Shown: positions 48,286-61,862 of the stretch, in pieces
How positions within the stretch are numbered: position 1 is the stretch's first letter
Layout: every line of letters begins with the position of its first letter
Assembly (NCBI GenBank): GCA_013396525.1
Contig: VWYX01000910.1
Location: 78,773-142,772 of the forward strand
DNA length: 64,000 nt
From: Chaetorhynchus papuensis
Lineage: Eukaryota; Chordata; Aves; Passeriformes; Rhipiduridae
Direction: 5' to 3'
Made by a program: the position numbers and the translations under genes
Notes under the pieces: generated by a model
Told to the model about the DNA's origin: nothing
The model's database searches: none
Seen by the model: the letters and a program-made list of their open reading frames with translations, nothing else

Positions 48286-51200
48286 TTTAATTGCTAAAAT
48301 AACTGTAGGAGAAGTATCTTGAGAATTCAGCTGTATACAGTAAAATTTTAAAAATGTAGTTATACAATTTTCAGTTTATGAAAAGGAATTGCATACTCAA
48401 AAGGCCTTTTTGATCCAATTTCCCAAACATTAACACTGGATGAATGGTAATGATCCCCCTGTAAAAAGAGCTGTAGTTGTATAACTCAATATATAATGTT
48501 TATAAATTTGAGTTACCCAGTTATATCAATACATTATATAGATATTAATATATATATAGTTATATATTTCAATGGTAGCTACTACTGCCTTCTTTCTGGA
48601 TTTTGATACCTTCTCTCCTGGATCAATACAAGAGACACAGTGATGCAATGGTGGTGAAAACTTTTGATTTTGAATGAGCAAGAAGCCAAGATTTAAAACA
48701 CTGACGGAAATGGGGGCAAGTTGAAAATAAAAGAAGGCAGCTGTGGTCAGGAAGAGCAAAGTAGACTTAATGCATCTGCTGGAAATTAAATCATGTAAAT
48801 AAGTAAAATTTTACTGTGCTCTGAGGCACACAGAACACACATGTGGAAAAATGTCTAGTACCAGTTCAGTATTACTGTGTGAGAATCACATATTTTAGGG
48901 TCAGACCAAACAGCTAGAAAAAGTAGCCTGAGATTTACAGGCCAAATCTGAAATGCAGTACTGTATTCCCAATTCAGTCCATTACTAAAGGAAAACACTG
49001 CTGAAATTTAGATGTGATGAGGACCTGGGTTGTAATACTGAGGAAATTCAAATTTATGTCTAATACAAGCAGATCAAACCATCACAGTGAGCATTCATAG
49101 AAGAGTGTTGTCAAAAAAACTTTGAAGCTAATATGGAGTGGGCAGTTTCTTTGTGGCCCACTAATTGCTGAATCTGTTCCATCTTAATCTATAATGATGA
49201 CACAATTTAAATATGACAAGTAAGCAGAAATGGAAATTAATGAGAAACAAATTTGGAACTGATGGGAGGAAATGGTTTTTCAGAAAATGCTAAGCTTTTG
49301 TAATGACCATAGAGGTGGGGTTATTGTGGAGGTAGTTTAAAAGGAAAGAATAATGTGGAATGGACTGTGTTACAACCTCAACATGCTAAAAATCTGAAAT
49401 TACATTGTATGGCCTTTCCTTAGTATCTCAGCCCATGCCTTGTTTTAGGTTGCTGTCTTTGCACCTCCCAAGCCTTCTTCTACAGTGCTGTCCCTTATGC
49501 TGGAGAGAGACAGCAGATTGCTCACTATCATAATGATGCCAGAGATTCGGCCTCCACTGCCAAGGAGTTCTGTTTCTGAGAGGAAAGGAAAATATGGGAA
49601 AACTGCTAAAAGAACAGTCTTACTGTTGGCCTAGGACTCTAGAAATATATTTGAGTTGCATTTGAAATTCACTGAGTGAGCTGCAACAGGAGAGAGTGAA
49701 GTGTGATCCTGCTCAATCAGGTTATAAGATCCAGGTTATTTTACCATAGCAAAATAGTGAATCACAGATGAAAATGAAAAGCTTTTTACTATTACTGTGC
49801 CAGTTCATGTTCAATGGTGTTGCCTGTTACACTGCAGGAGTTTTCTGAAATACCTTTAACTTAATTTTTAGCACTTCAGGTAAACCGTTTGGAAATACTG
49901 ACTTGCAGGAGCTCATTGTGGCATCAGTTTCTTGCACATCCAAGCACATTATGAAATCAACTAGGAGCCAGAAGGAAATCTGCAACGCTGAAGATAAAGC
50001 AAGTAGCAATGCTAACATATGGATTATTTGCATTTCTAATTTGTTCTTTCTGCTAACATATAAATATAAATAGCATATAAATTTGCATATAAATTTGTAG
50101 AGAGGTAGAATCAATTGTGATAAATAATGTAATTATATATGTGAAAGGTTTGTAGTGAACAAGAAACACAGCTGCTACTTGCAGATTCCCACTTTTAGAA
50201 AACTAATGTTTTCCAGTATTACTTTAGAAAATGCTGCTATGATTCAACACAGAGGTGTTCCTGTGAACAAGACTTAATGTTCCACTGCACTTGTAAATAC
50301 TGTTGAAGCAATGAAATAGAGAAAAAAAAATGAAGAACTTCTTTTGTCATTGAAATACACACTCTAAACAGGCAGCTTCAAGTTGATAATTAGATGTTCT
50401 GATCAGCATCTGGGGAAAGACAAAAAAATAGCTTCGCTTTTTGTTCCTGGGAGTGTCCTTTTCGGGAACTGAAATGCAGCTGCTTGATTGGGCTCTGTGT
50501 CATTAACCTCAGGTGAAAACACAGTAACATTTAAAAATTTTAAGTTTCTTGAACACTTTCAATTAATTTCCTAAACGCTACCCCTGCTATGCAACCTTGC
50601 AACTACATACAAAGATAAAGCTTTCAAATTATTCGAAGTCTTAGGAGGATTATGTTGCACTCACATCCTTATTTTTCAAATGCTTTCAGTATGTGATTTC
50701 TTAAGAGTTTTTATGGTTATGAAATATAATCTCATTTGGTGGCCAGACCCTGGCATATATTTGGGTTAAAATGAGAAGCACTTTTCAAGATTCATCATGA
50801 AGCAGTTAATATAGAGACCGCAGTAGAGAAAACCTGTTCCTTGTTGAATTTAAGGCAGTTTTATTTATGAAAGTCCTGATGCTTATGAAGCATAGTGGGC
50901 TTTTTTCTGTTTGAGCAGCAGAGATGATGGTTGTGTATTGCTGTGCCACCTACATTTGACAAGGCAGTGGGCTGTCTTGTTTAAAATAATCTGGTTTTCT
51001 CAGTGCTTCCTGGCTTGGTAATGACTGTTTTTGCAGACCCCGGTTATTATGAAAAGTTGTATAACAGTGGTTACAAAGTAGTTATGGAAACCCCTGTGGT
51101 CTTCAAAAATAATTTTTTTTCTTCGCTGCATTTCGGTTTATGATATGATGAGTGAGATTGCCTCATATTTATATCAGTTTGGCAAAACCATCATTTTTGT

Positions 51201-51485
51201 ACCAGTTGTGATAATTTTAGGTATATTGTCTGCCTCTGAGATTGCTCTGAGCTTGCAAGGTCAAACTGACCCTGCTGCTGATCAGGATGGGATTAGGTGC
51301 TATTATGCTCAAGGTTTGCAGAGAATATGTGGAAGGCAGTGCATTGTGTGGTGGCTGTAATGGTCTGAGGGAACCAAACAGGCAGCAGAGAGACCTGTTC
51401 TGCCCAATCTTCCCCTCATATCTTCCTGAAAGCCCTTGAGGGTCTTCCAAGAGGTAATGGAGTTGAAGTTTTGTTGCAGTAATTC
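48286..51485. other. Gene-free stretch with an AT-rich tract
   Basis: There are 3.2 kb of unique sequence. A TA-rich tract lies at 48529-48570. No exon or other transposon is recognised. Confidence 0.55.
48529..48570. repeat. TA-rich low-complexity tract
   Basis: This is a run of TA dinucleotides with short interruptions ('attatatagatattaatata'). Confidence 0.85.
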
Positions 51486-51735
51486 TCACAGAATCCTTTA
51501 GTTTGGAAAAGACCTCTGAGATCTTTGAGTCCAACTTTTATCTGACCACCATCTTGTTAACTAAACCGTGGCACCAAGTCCAGTCGTTCCTCGAACACCT
51601 TCAGGGATGTGACTCCGCCTCTGCCTTGGATAGCCCCTTTCAGTGCTTAACCACTCATTTTGTGAAGAGACTTCTGTTGATGTCCCTTTATTTTATGGGA
51701 AATTAAGACCTTCTGAACTTCCCTTGATGTCCCAT
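51486..51735 (-). mobile_element. CR1 LINE 3' end
   Basis: The + strand reads 'cacagaatcctttagtttgg', 'aaaagacctctgagatcttt', 'gactccgcctctgccttgga', 'agtgcttaaccactcatttt', which is the reverse complement of the CR1 3' UTR in the expected order. The copy holds only about 250 terminal bases. Confidence 0.9.
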
Positions 51736-53835
51736 TTTTTTCTTATGGAAGATATCCAGCTCAGTGAAAGTGTTTCATTTAACATATACTGCTGAAGGAT
51801 TGACTAGCTGTCGCTTAGGATTGTCATTCAAGTGGTAGCAATATGAATGAAATACAGGTAAGACAGAAGTATATTTATTTGCTTATAGGGATCAACTGGT
51901 AGTAATAGACTATAAAATCAGCTCCCTCATTACATGCTTTTTTGTGTTTTTTGAGCCTGCTTCCCATCAATAGAAGCAATAGTGTGGTGATGTATTGGAA
52001 AGAAAGAATATATGGCAACTACAAGAAGGGTGTGAAACATGATTTTTTCTTTAGGATGACAAAGCCCAGAAAATATGTTTGGATATATATCTCTACAAAT
52101 TTTAATGTAGTCAAAGGGTAAGGTGGCCAGTCAATTACAGACCGTCAAGAATTTACCTACTGGTTGCTATATTTAAGTAAATGTATCATTAAACATTTTT
52201 TTTAAAACTCAGAGTCCTAAGCAGACTGTTAACTTTAGCTATTAACAAAAGTAAGGTATTTAAAAGAAGTGGCAACATCCTCTATAAAATTGGTAGTAAT
52301 GAACTATTGTTTGTTTGCTGAAGCTCACTGTGTGCATGTTAAATTGCCTGCCAGTTCGAAATCAGGATGGATGGTGTCTTGTATTCTCAAGCATTTCTGG
52401 ATGATAAAAATAAATTGTTGTAGATTGAGACCACTCATTACAAACAAAATAGTGGTTGCTTGCCATAAATACAAAAAATGAGAATGCATCTTAATTTAAG
52501 AGGTTTTTTCCCTGTAAAAATGTCAAAATTTATGAAAGCAAAAAACATAATCAATTTTTGAAGACTTTAAAAATCAAGGACAAATTTATAAAGAATTTTG
52601 AATAGAAGTAAGAATATATTTCCTATGGACAGTTTTTTCCCTGAAGAAAGTTCATGTCTTCAGACCACTTTTAATGGCATGCCAGGTACTGTCTTTGCAT
52701 ACTAAAGTCAAATTGTTAATATAAAATTGTCCGTTTACATAATTGTTCCAGCCCTAGGCTTAAGATTAAGTTCTAGAAATGCTTATGTGCCAAAACAGTT
52801 TGGCATGGAGAAAAATCTTTCCTTGTGAAAAAATGTAATTGTACAAAGAAAATCTTTGTAAAATTTATATAGGAGAGCATTTTTTGTCTAATTGGAATGC
52901 CATAAAGGCTACCTTTAGGTATATTTAACAGCTTAAGTGCTGGGATAATACTTTTTTTTAAGGAGTCATGAGGAAGTCTAAATTTACTGTCTCACCTGCC
53001 AGCAATTTCACCATTGGTTTTAGCAGCATCAGAATATTCTGCTCCTGAATGCTTTTAAAACTTTGACATTATATTCCTGATTGTATCGCTGAATATTTTT
53101 TTTTCTCTTTATTTTGATTTATTGAAGCCTGTGAACCTGTTGCTGTTTCAGAGTCTAGTGGGGTAACTTGCATGTAAAATCATGCAGAAGCAGTATATAA
53201 GCCCTTCATTTTCTGCAGATGGAGCTGACTCCTTGTACTTTTAACAAGTACAGACAATGAACTGTATTTAAGCTCCCAGGTTCACTGTATTAGTGTTACT
53301 TTCAAAGAGTCCCCCCCAGTAGTAAGGACCTGGCTCTGGGTGAAGGGATTTTATGAATAAACTGTGTTGCTCCTTTATCTGACTAACAGCTGGAATTGCT
53401 GAAAACATCCTTCATCCCTACTGTTTATCAGGTGGCACTGCCACTTTTTATTTCAGTGTACTGGGGTTAAATACCGGAAACTTGGAGAACAAAAGATTTG
53501 TATTCACAGCCTGTATTTTCAGTTGTAAAGAAAGGTTCTGCAATGTGCATTTCTGGACATTTTCTGAAAGATAGCTTAGTAGCCACAAATTAAAGAAGGC
53601 TAATATCAAATTGGTGGAAAATATGTTTCAAGGAAGCAGTGAAATATTTGATCTGCGCATATTTTTTGATGATTTTCTTAAGCTGTTCTCATATGAATCA
53701 GTTGCCTTTATTTTCAATTAGATATTATTTTTCTTTCAGTGTTGCTGCACATGCAGTTGAAATGCACTGTGTAATGATTCTTTTCGGTGGCGTTTTTAAA
53801 GACGTTCATACAACTTCTTCCCATTTATTTATTTA
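51736..53835. other. Gene-free stretch, nothing recognised
   Basis: The sequence is AT-rich and unique. Open frames are at most 70 codons and have no motif. Confidence 0.6.
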
Positions 53836-53911
53836 GATATATATATATGTGTGTATATATGTGTGTGTGTATATATATATATATATATACACACCTATGT
53901 ACACATATTAT
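53836..53911. repeat. (TA)n/(TG)n compound microsatellite
   Basis: Blocks of TA and TG dinucleotides alternate and end in 'tacacacctatgtacacata'. It is likely to vary in length. Confidence 0.93.
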
Positions 53912-56900
53912 TTTTCAAAGCTGATAAGTTCAATTTTCCATCTGGCAGTGAGGGTCCTCAGAGGAGTGGCCAGCTTACAGAAGTGACCTGTGTCTTGTAT
54001 CTAATGCCTGCATGGAGTTGGCACTTCAGGCCCGTTTTCTCAGCCCAGGACAGATGGGGCGGAGTGGGTAACTGCAGTGGCTGGTGAACTGGCGACCATG
54101 TTCTTGCTTTTCCTCTGACTCCCTTCATGATGTGCACCAGGAGTACAGCACATAAGTGATTTTACCCTCTGTGTGCCGTTGCCAGAGCTGTCTAAGTTCA
54201 AAAAGGAGGGACCAGCAATAGTTATGCTGATTGCTGTTTAAGTCCTTGGTTAGCACACTTTTCCTTACAAGCTGTCTGGCAGCGGAAGGGTGGAACAAGC
54301 TGCATGTGATGTTCCAAAAACTCTTTCATGGTACATGATTCTCTAAGGCAATCTGATTTGATGTAGATGATGAAAAAATACCTGCCCAATCATCTTTATC
54401 TCATTTTATTGAGGGCCAAATTTTTCCCTTGCCTTGGGGGACTCAGAAAGGGAAGCTTAAGATATATTAAGGGCCAATCATCTCTAATTTATCTTTGGCG
54501 GTTTTTTTGTTTGTTTGCTTCATTGGTTCATTGGGGTGTTTTTTTCTGGAAAAATGTGTATAAAAATTGTTATGAGGAAGATTGAAGTTCTGGAATGTGC
54601 TGTTTCTTCTGAGCCTTATCCATAACATGCTTGTCTGTGACCATGGGGGACTCAACTCAAGTACCCTAGCAATCCCTTCTGTTCTTACGTATGAGAACAA
54701 AGTTTAGTTTTGCTAGTATAATATTTAGTTGGAACCACCAGGAAACTTCATGGATACTTTTGGAACAGATTGAACAGGAAGAGAAACTGCGTTCCCTACC
54801 TTCTTTTTTTTGTTGACTCTATTCTAATCACATCTATTGTGTGATTCAGTGGTACAAGTCCAGTACAGGGGAAAATTTATGTTTATTCCAGCACTTGCAA
54901 AAGGAGCCATTCCTTGGTCTTTTGGCTAACACAGATAAAAGGAGACTCTGCCATTTGGCATTCCAGTTCTGACTGTCTTGCCTGCTCCCTGCACCTTATT
55001 AAAAATTGTTCACAGTGACGTTTCTGAGCTGTTTTCTTTGGAATTACCAGGGGGAACATCATCAACCTTATTGTTTAAAGGACCTGATCTTTGCATGGAA
55101 AGAACTGGTTTTGGTTAGCTGTGCTAAACTCAAACTGGAAAAACAATGTTTTCAGTATTTGGGAAATGCTGACATTTCATCTCCATTTCAAGTTGTTATG
55201 GAAATTCTGAGTATCAGATAGCTTTAGAGAATTAAAAGAAGTATTTTATTTGAATAAATAATGTCTAAATGCGTAGCTCTGACTTTATTTAGAACAAAAT
55301 AGACTATTTCAGAACAATATATATTTTAAACAATTGTTTGAAATTGGAAGTTTCACTTCCAAAAAAATCCCAAACCAACTTTTACCTTTTTAGTTTGGCT
55401 CCCTGGAGCTGGAAAGAAAAATCAAAAATTTTGTTGAAATTGCCAACAATAATACTATTTTAGACATTGTGATTTTTGGAGAGAAAAATTCTTGAAGCGT
55501 TAAATTTCACCTATCTTGTAATGTTGAAAATCCTTGGTGCTGACTGCCATGTTGTACTGAACAGGTTTTTTACTGAGATACAGCCCTCTGTGGCCCTCTT
55601 GGTGATGTGGAGGAATCTGTCAGTAAATGGATGATGGGGGATTCCTTGGATAAAGGAGAGCTTCTTTATTAGAATAACAACTTAGAATTAGGTGTTTCTC
55701 CGATGTGGAGAATAATCATGCGATTGTCATTCACATGCTGCAGCAAGAGCAGCATCTAGTCAGGAATGGAAACATGGTAATATTACAATATTAAGAATTA
55801 AAAATGGTTAGAATAAGATGTAACAATCCATTTTATTTTGTTGAAAGTTAGGGTTCATGCTTCACGAGTTCATGAAACCAAATTTATTTAAACCATTTCA
55901 TATAGAACCTGTAGAAAGTTACCTGTTCTAAGACAACGCTCCATTTGAGTTGATTGATAAATTCTGTTGAGGAAATACCCTAGGCAGAGTGCAGCAGTAG
56001 CTCATCTTTTCTGCTTCCAGCATCTTGGCAGTGTGTGGTACTATGCTGCACAAGCATACAGGTTTATAACTAATCCAAATATCTCTGCACAGTGCTGCAT
56101 TGCACAACGTAGACACATTCCTAAATATGAAAGAAAAGTGACAGAGTGGTTTAGGATAGTTTATTTAGATGAGATTTTAATTCATTATATTTTTTTGCAT
56201 TCTTTTCTGTTCAGTGCACACTGAAATGAAAAAAAATGTATTATGCTTTCACGATCTGAGAAATTATCCAAAATAGCAGGTATATTTTGGAATTTTTTTC
56301 AGAGAATAATTGAAGGGAAGTGTGCTCTTAGTCAGTGATGACTTTGGGGATTGAAGTCTGATACCTACATCTCTGTTCTTGGGATAGAATGAAAGAATTT
56401 CAGAATTAATCTTCACATTAGAATGAGCAATAAGATACTGTGCTGGTCCCTGAACAGGCCACGCATTCTCAGCTGTGGAGAGGAGGCCAGTGCTGTGAGT
56501 GGAATTTTTGTGTCGTTTATCTCGACCCAAAGTGGGCTCCCATATTGGCCAGGTGGAAGAAACCCAAGGTTGGATTGGTGGGATTATGACCACCTCCGCC
56601 TTGACTGCAGAAGGAAAACAGATAACTCAAGTGTGGACATGTACATGGTAAGAATCTTAAATTAAGTGTGATGAATTTCACTTCTTTTGGGCTCTTATCT
56701 TCCATTTCCCTTTTCTGTGTCCTCTATCCTTTTCTATTCCCTTTTCCTATGTATGTTTCTTTTTCATTTAACATTTCTTTGTCACATGTTGTTTCTTTGG
56801 AAGTTCTTGAAGCCCTTTCTTCAGCTTTTTTAATCATCAGAAAATGCTGTACTTCTTACTTATTGACATTATTTTCACGAGTGTTTCTGTGCCAAATACC

Positions 56901-59900
56901 ACTGTAATGAGAGTGAAATATCCTTGGCCTCTAGCCAATGTCTTACTCCAGTACAGACAAATAGTTTCTTCTTTTGAGATGCATCAGATCTTCCTGAGAG
57001 AGCAGAGTATGTTCCTCAATTATTGTTCTGCTATTTGTGCAAAAATGTAGTTCTAAGAAAATTACTATTTCCTTAATTGTGAGTGGGTTTCGTACGTCTG
57101 CAGTTCAGGAGTGTTTTATAAGACTGTGCAGAAAGAACCATGGGTGAGGACGAAATCCCTTTCCTAATATAATATTAAATGTAAACACGCAGCAGGGATT
57201 GCAGAGTTGGAGCATGGACTGTTGACATTAGTGCTTTTCAGCTGCTTGTGCCAAAGCTTTCTTTCCACTGAGTTTCCATTTCCCTTGCCAGGTGTGAAAA
57301 GAAAGCTTCAGCTAGAAATCCACTGTGGTTTTAGTCAGTCTTGCAAGCTCAGAACAAAGCTCGTGTCCTTCTCCTAGCAACAGCCGTTCTGTGTTCCTGG
57401 GGCTGCTGCAACATCTTGGGACAGAGGAATGCAGGCAGGAGATCATTGGAGGCTAAGAAGGGGCAAAGCACAACCCCCTGCTTTAATCCCACTGGTGTAA
57501 AGTGGGATTGCCTTGCATCAAACACTTCCTCAGGGGATGCTTTGATGTTAACAAAGGTGTTGTACCTTTGATATCACAACCTGGTGTGATCCGTGTGTGT
57601 TACAAATGTTTTGGGAGGTCTGTGGGGATGCCTGGCATGGATACAGTTTGCAGGTGCAGAGTTAGTCAGGGATGTGGTGAGAGTTCTCAATTTGTAGAAC
57701 TTGCAATGCCATCAGTTCATTCTGTCTTCTCATCTCCCCGAGTCGTTTCATGTGTGTGGGGGGGGCTTTGCTTGGGAAAGATCTCCGGTCTGAAGTTAAG
57801 TTTAATTTCCTTCATTTCCTTCACTTTCCTTTGCTGCTGGTTTCTTTGCTGGAGACAGACTAGTATTCTGTGTTGTGATATTAGGGAACTTTTGTTGCAG
57901 TTGTCACTGTTGTTTCAGTAAACACTTTCCATGGGAACGGACACTGTAGCAGAGCCTTACTGACACAAAGCCTGCATTCAGATACTCTAATACAATGGCC
58001 AACGAGTGTTTTACTCTGTTTTTACCATTATGAGTATTTACCTGGAGCTGAACTGCCAAGGTGAAACTGAATCATGAGTTAAATTCTTCAGTTTGCTGAT
58101 TGTAAGATGAAATGAACAATGCATTTTGTTAATGTTTCTTGATATTGGGCAGTACTGAGCAATGTGAACAATTGTTTTTAACTCATGCTGAGGAGTGGTA
58201 TGGTTAAGGTCACCAGTTTCTGTCTTCTGCCTCAGACCAACAGAGCTGGTACCTTTTGTAGGACTAGTTTCCTCTTACAGGCATCTGACACACCAAATGA
58301 AGCTGAAACTTATGCTTCCTGCTGTACCTGGGAGTGGGGATCCCACAGCAGTCCCCATCACTGTCATACCAATATTAGAACTGCACTGGGAATTTTTAGT
58401 TGGTTGCTGCAAGCTGGATTTTCCCAAAAGCTGGGAAGTCAAACCACTGAACAACTGGGTCATTTTCTCTCTTGGACATAGCTAGACTGAAAAAAAGTTA
58501 GGATATAGGAAACAATCTGCTGAAAAGCTCTAATTTCTTATAAGACTTTGACCCTGAAAAAGTAGGGAACTTTGGAAAATCCCCAAAGCACCAATGGGAA
58601 TACACAAAGTCTACCAACCAAATGAATGTTAGTGGTTTGTTGGAGATGTTATGAGTAGGAGTGGAGCAAAACATAAATTATTGACTATTGTGTCCTCCAA
58701 ATACATTTCAAAACTGGTTTACTGCAGCTGCATACTAGAAGTATTTTTCAACTTATTTTTTTAAGGTGGAGATACCATTTTGTTTGCAAAATAATACTCA
58801 GCAAGATGTTAAAAATGATACCTAAAAATGATGTTGGAAAGAGTGTATTACTTTTATAAAATTTAGGAGATGCTGTCATTAAGGAGTTGATTATATGGTT
58901 CAGTATTCTTTTCCACAGTGTGTTTCTGTCTGTGCAGAAGAAAGGCTTCTCCAAAGCTTAATTAGGATTCTTTTGCAAACAAAGCTGCTGCCTGTCAAAC
59001 TGCTGTCTCATTTATTGAACAATCTGGAAGATGGTAGTTGACAAAGCAGGGAATAGCAGGAAGGGAAAGGGTGACCTAGCAGTTATGACAATTCCGTGAC
59101 GGCCTGGAGGATCTCTGCATTGCAGTGAAAATGGTTAACACTTGGCAAGGTTTTAGGAAATTGAAGAAAGGGAAATGCCAGAGTGCTTAAATAACAATTG
59201 TGTTAACAACCCCATCATTAGAGCAGTCAGATTTTTTCTGTTCCAGTTTTTATGGAACCATATGTTCCTCTACATAAATAGAGTAAACCTTCACTCATTA
59301 GAAACCCTCTGCAACTTTCCATTTGCTGTGAGCTAGATTTGCTTGTGATTATGTAAATAAATGACTAAATCTATTTTCCTGTATTTTTAATTTCATTATC
59401 TGAACTATCTCAGACTCCTTGAGTTTCAGAGACAGTCTGCAGAGTTAGAACCTTTCTTATGTACTTTTAGGAACAGTAGTATTTTAAGAATGTTCTTCTC
59501 TAATGATCTTGAGGTTTCTCATGCATAGGAACACACACATTTTAAAAATTGTTTACTTTCAATAGTGTTAAGTGGATATTTGACAAAATTCACATTCCTG
59601 AACTCCCATACCAGCTAGAATAAAATACTAAAATAAACCAGGTTTTTTCAGACTAAAGATCATACAGTGCTTTTCACGCTGTGGTTCAGGGGAGGAGTTG
59701 ACAGTTCCTGGGTGATACCAAACCAGGATGAATACTTCTTTAGAGCTGACTTTTGGATAATTTCTGTAAGATGTTTCTGGCATTACTTGACTTTACTTTG
59801 CTTGAAGAATTTCAGACTAGAGAACTTGGAAGGGTTATGCCAGTACCCCTGTTTGAGGAAATCTCTCCTGATGTGCATTCACTGATGTAGTGACATCAAG

Positions 59901-61758
59901 GAAGGGTGTTTCTTCCCACAGTTATTTTTTGATGCTTCTCAAATAAAAAACCTCTTACTGAACAAATCACCTCAATAAAATGGATCCTTTTCTTTTGTAT
60001 GAATGGAAGCACTACAAAACCACTACAGAACTTTTTAGTGGTAGACTTAAGTAGGTTTGTTTCTGTGTGTTATTTATACTTTTTTTTTTTAATAATAACA
60101 GTACTAATTTTCTAGTCTGTCCTCTTCTGTGTCTGTTAATCAAAGAAAAGTACCCTATTTTTCATCATCTTGCCTTTGCTTGATATTTTTGCATGGTAAT
60201 TCCAGACCAGCCACTTAGTAGCCATTCCAGATGGGCATTCAGCTATTATATATGAGTTTTGTTTATACATTAAGTAATTTCCTTTATGGTCATTCAGCTG
60301 TGGAGAGCATAAGATTGTGACAGATAATCTTTACTTATGTTTTAATTTACGGGTTGCTTTGCTGTAAGCTGAGCTCCTCAAAGTAGTTGACTTTCTGCTA
60401 TGTGAATCCACGTGGCTTATTCAGATACAGATCTCTCGCAGCTTTGTTTTGTGCTATGAACACTGAATTCTTTCTCCCTGAGGGGAAGGAGGTTTCCTGT
60501 TCCACCGCAGTTCTTCACAGGAGTTAGGACCTTGTTTAGCCAATGGATCACAAGGATACTGGCACTTCCTAGAATGCACTTCCCAGGTCTTTTGGAGTGT
60601 CTGGTGCATACGAGGTAGGTAAGAGCAGCTTAGAGTACCTTAGAGAATTGCCAGTCAGCACAAGGTAGTGCTCCTGTGAATCCCTGCATCTGTGCTGTGA
60701 GACTGAGCTTCAGCAGGGCCCCCAGTGTGGTCTAAATGCTCAAGGCTTTCTGCTCTAAGAGTAAATTTCAAGTCTCTGAAGCAAGTGCCTGTCCTGTCCA
60801 ACAATTTTAATAATTTTGTCTGGAGATAGGAATATTAAGAGAGCTTTACAAACGTGAACAAGAAAAAAAAAAGAGTATAAAAAAGCTAAAAACTGAGGGA
60901 TTATTTATTGAAGAAAATAACGAGAAGATACAAGAGGTACCAGCTATTGATCGTCTTAGAGAATCAGCATTCTGGGAGATGAAATCCTTCATAATGATAC
61001 ACTGCTTACTATGATCTTCGAAGCAGCAGCTTCCCAGAGGCTTGCCATACTTCAAAAAACTACTTTGAGAAACATTTAATGACTTGTAACAGGTTGTGAA
61101 GAAAAATGGGAAGTAACTTCAAGACTTTATGACTGTAGTAACTGGAAAATTTTATTCAAATAAAAATACTGGCAAAATGACTAAGCCCTTTTTAAAATTA
61201 AGGTCAAGAAGCATGTTAATTCTACTCAGATCATCAAAAATACAGAGCAGAATCTAAACACATAAAAATAATTAATGTTGTCACTTCCAATGGTATTTTT
61301 TTATCAGTCAAGGTACTGAATCTGGTCAATGTTTTTGTGTTTAACTGTTCTTCAAACTTTCCATATGGAAGAAAGGCCTGCATATTTCCTAGATCTGCAG
61401 AGACAAAATACAGCTAATGCCACACTCATGAACTTGTTGTTGATCAGCATTTGATTCTGATTTAATTGCTCTGTGGAAGCTGGTTTAACTTGGAAACCGA
61501 AGGCCAGAGTGGGAAATCATGAAGGAGGGAGGGCTAGTGGTTTGAATTAATGTTATGGTACTGTTACCTCAGCTCTACGTCTGCGTGAAGTGGAATTGAA
61601 CGCAGAGGACTTGGTTGCTGACAGTTGTTCTTTCCCTCTGTTGATTATACAGGGGGCCAAGAGCAAAGAGCTGAGTTGTGGATGACTCGTTCATAGATAC
61701 CTGAAGTTAGATGAGGAAGATCCATCCCATCCTAAAATTTTGAGAGCACATTTGCATG
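53912..61758. other. Gene-free stretch, nothing recognised
   Basis: There are 7.8 kb without a recognised repeat or gene. The longest frame is 139 codons (57502-57921, +), rich in Cys, Leu, Phe and Ser, with no identifiable domain. An 80-codon + frame at 56423-56665 ends beside a donor-like 'atggtaagaat' at 56645 but has no supporting homology. Confidence 0.5.
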
Positions 61759-61862
61759 GTACATATATATATAATATGGATACATATACCTGGTGCACAT
61801 ATACATATAGTATGTACAATTTTGTATGTTTGTGTACCCTATACATATTATATAGATAGAAT
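61759..61862. repeat. TA/CA-rich low-complexity tract
   Basis: Alternating 'acatatata', 'tacatatac' and 'tatagataga' words cover about 100 bases. Confidence 0.85.

Noticed and set aside
56423..56665. 80-codon + frame ending beside a donor-like 'atggtaagaat', considered as an exon
   Set aside because: The acceptor side is not convincing, no protein family is recognised, and an overlapping 109-codon frame exists on the other strand.
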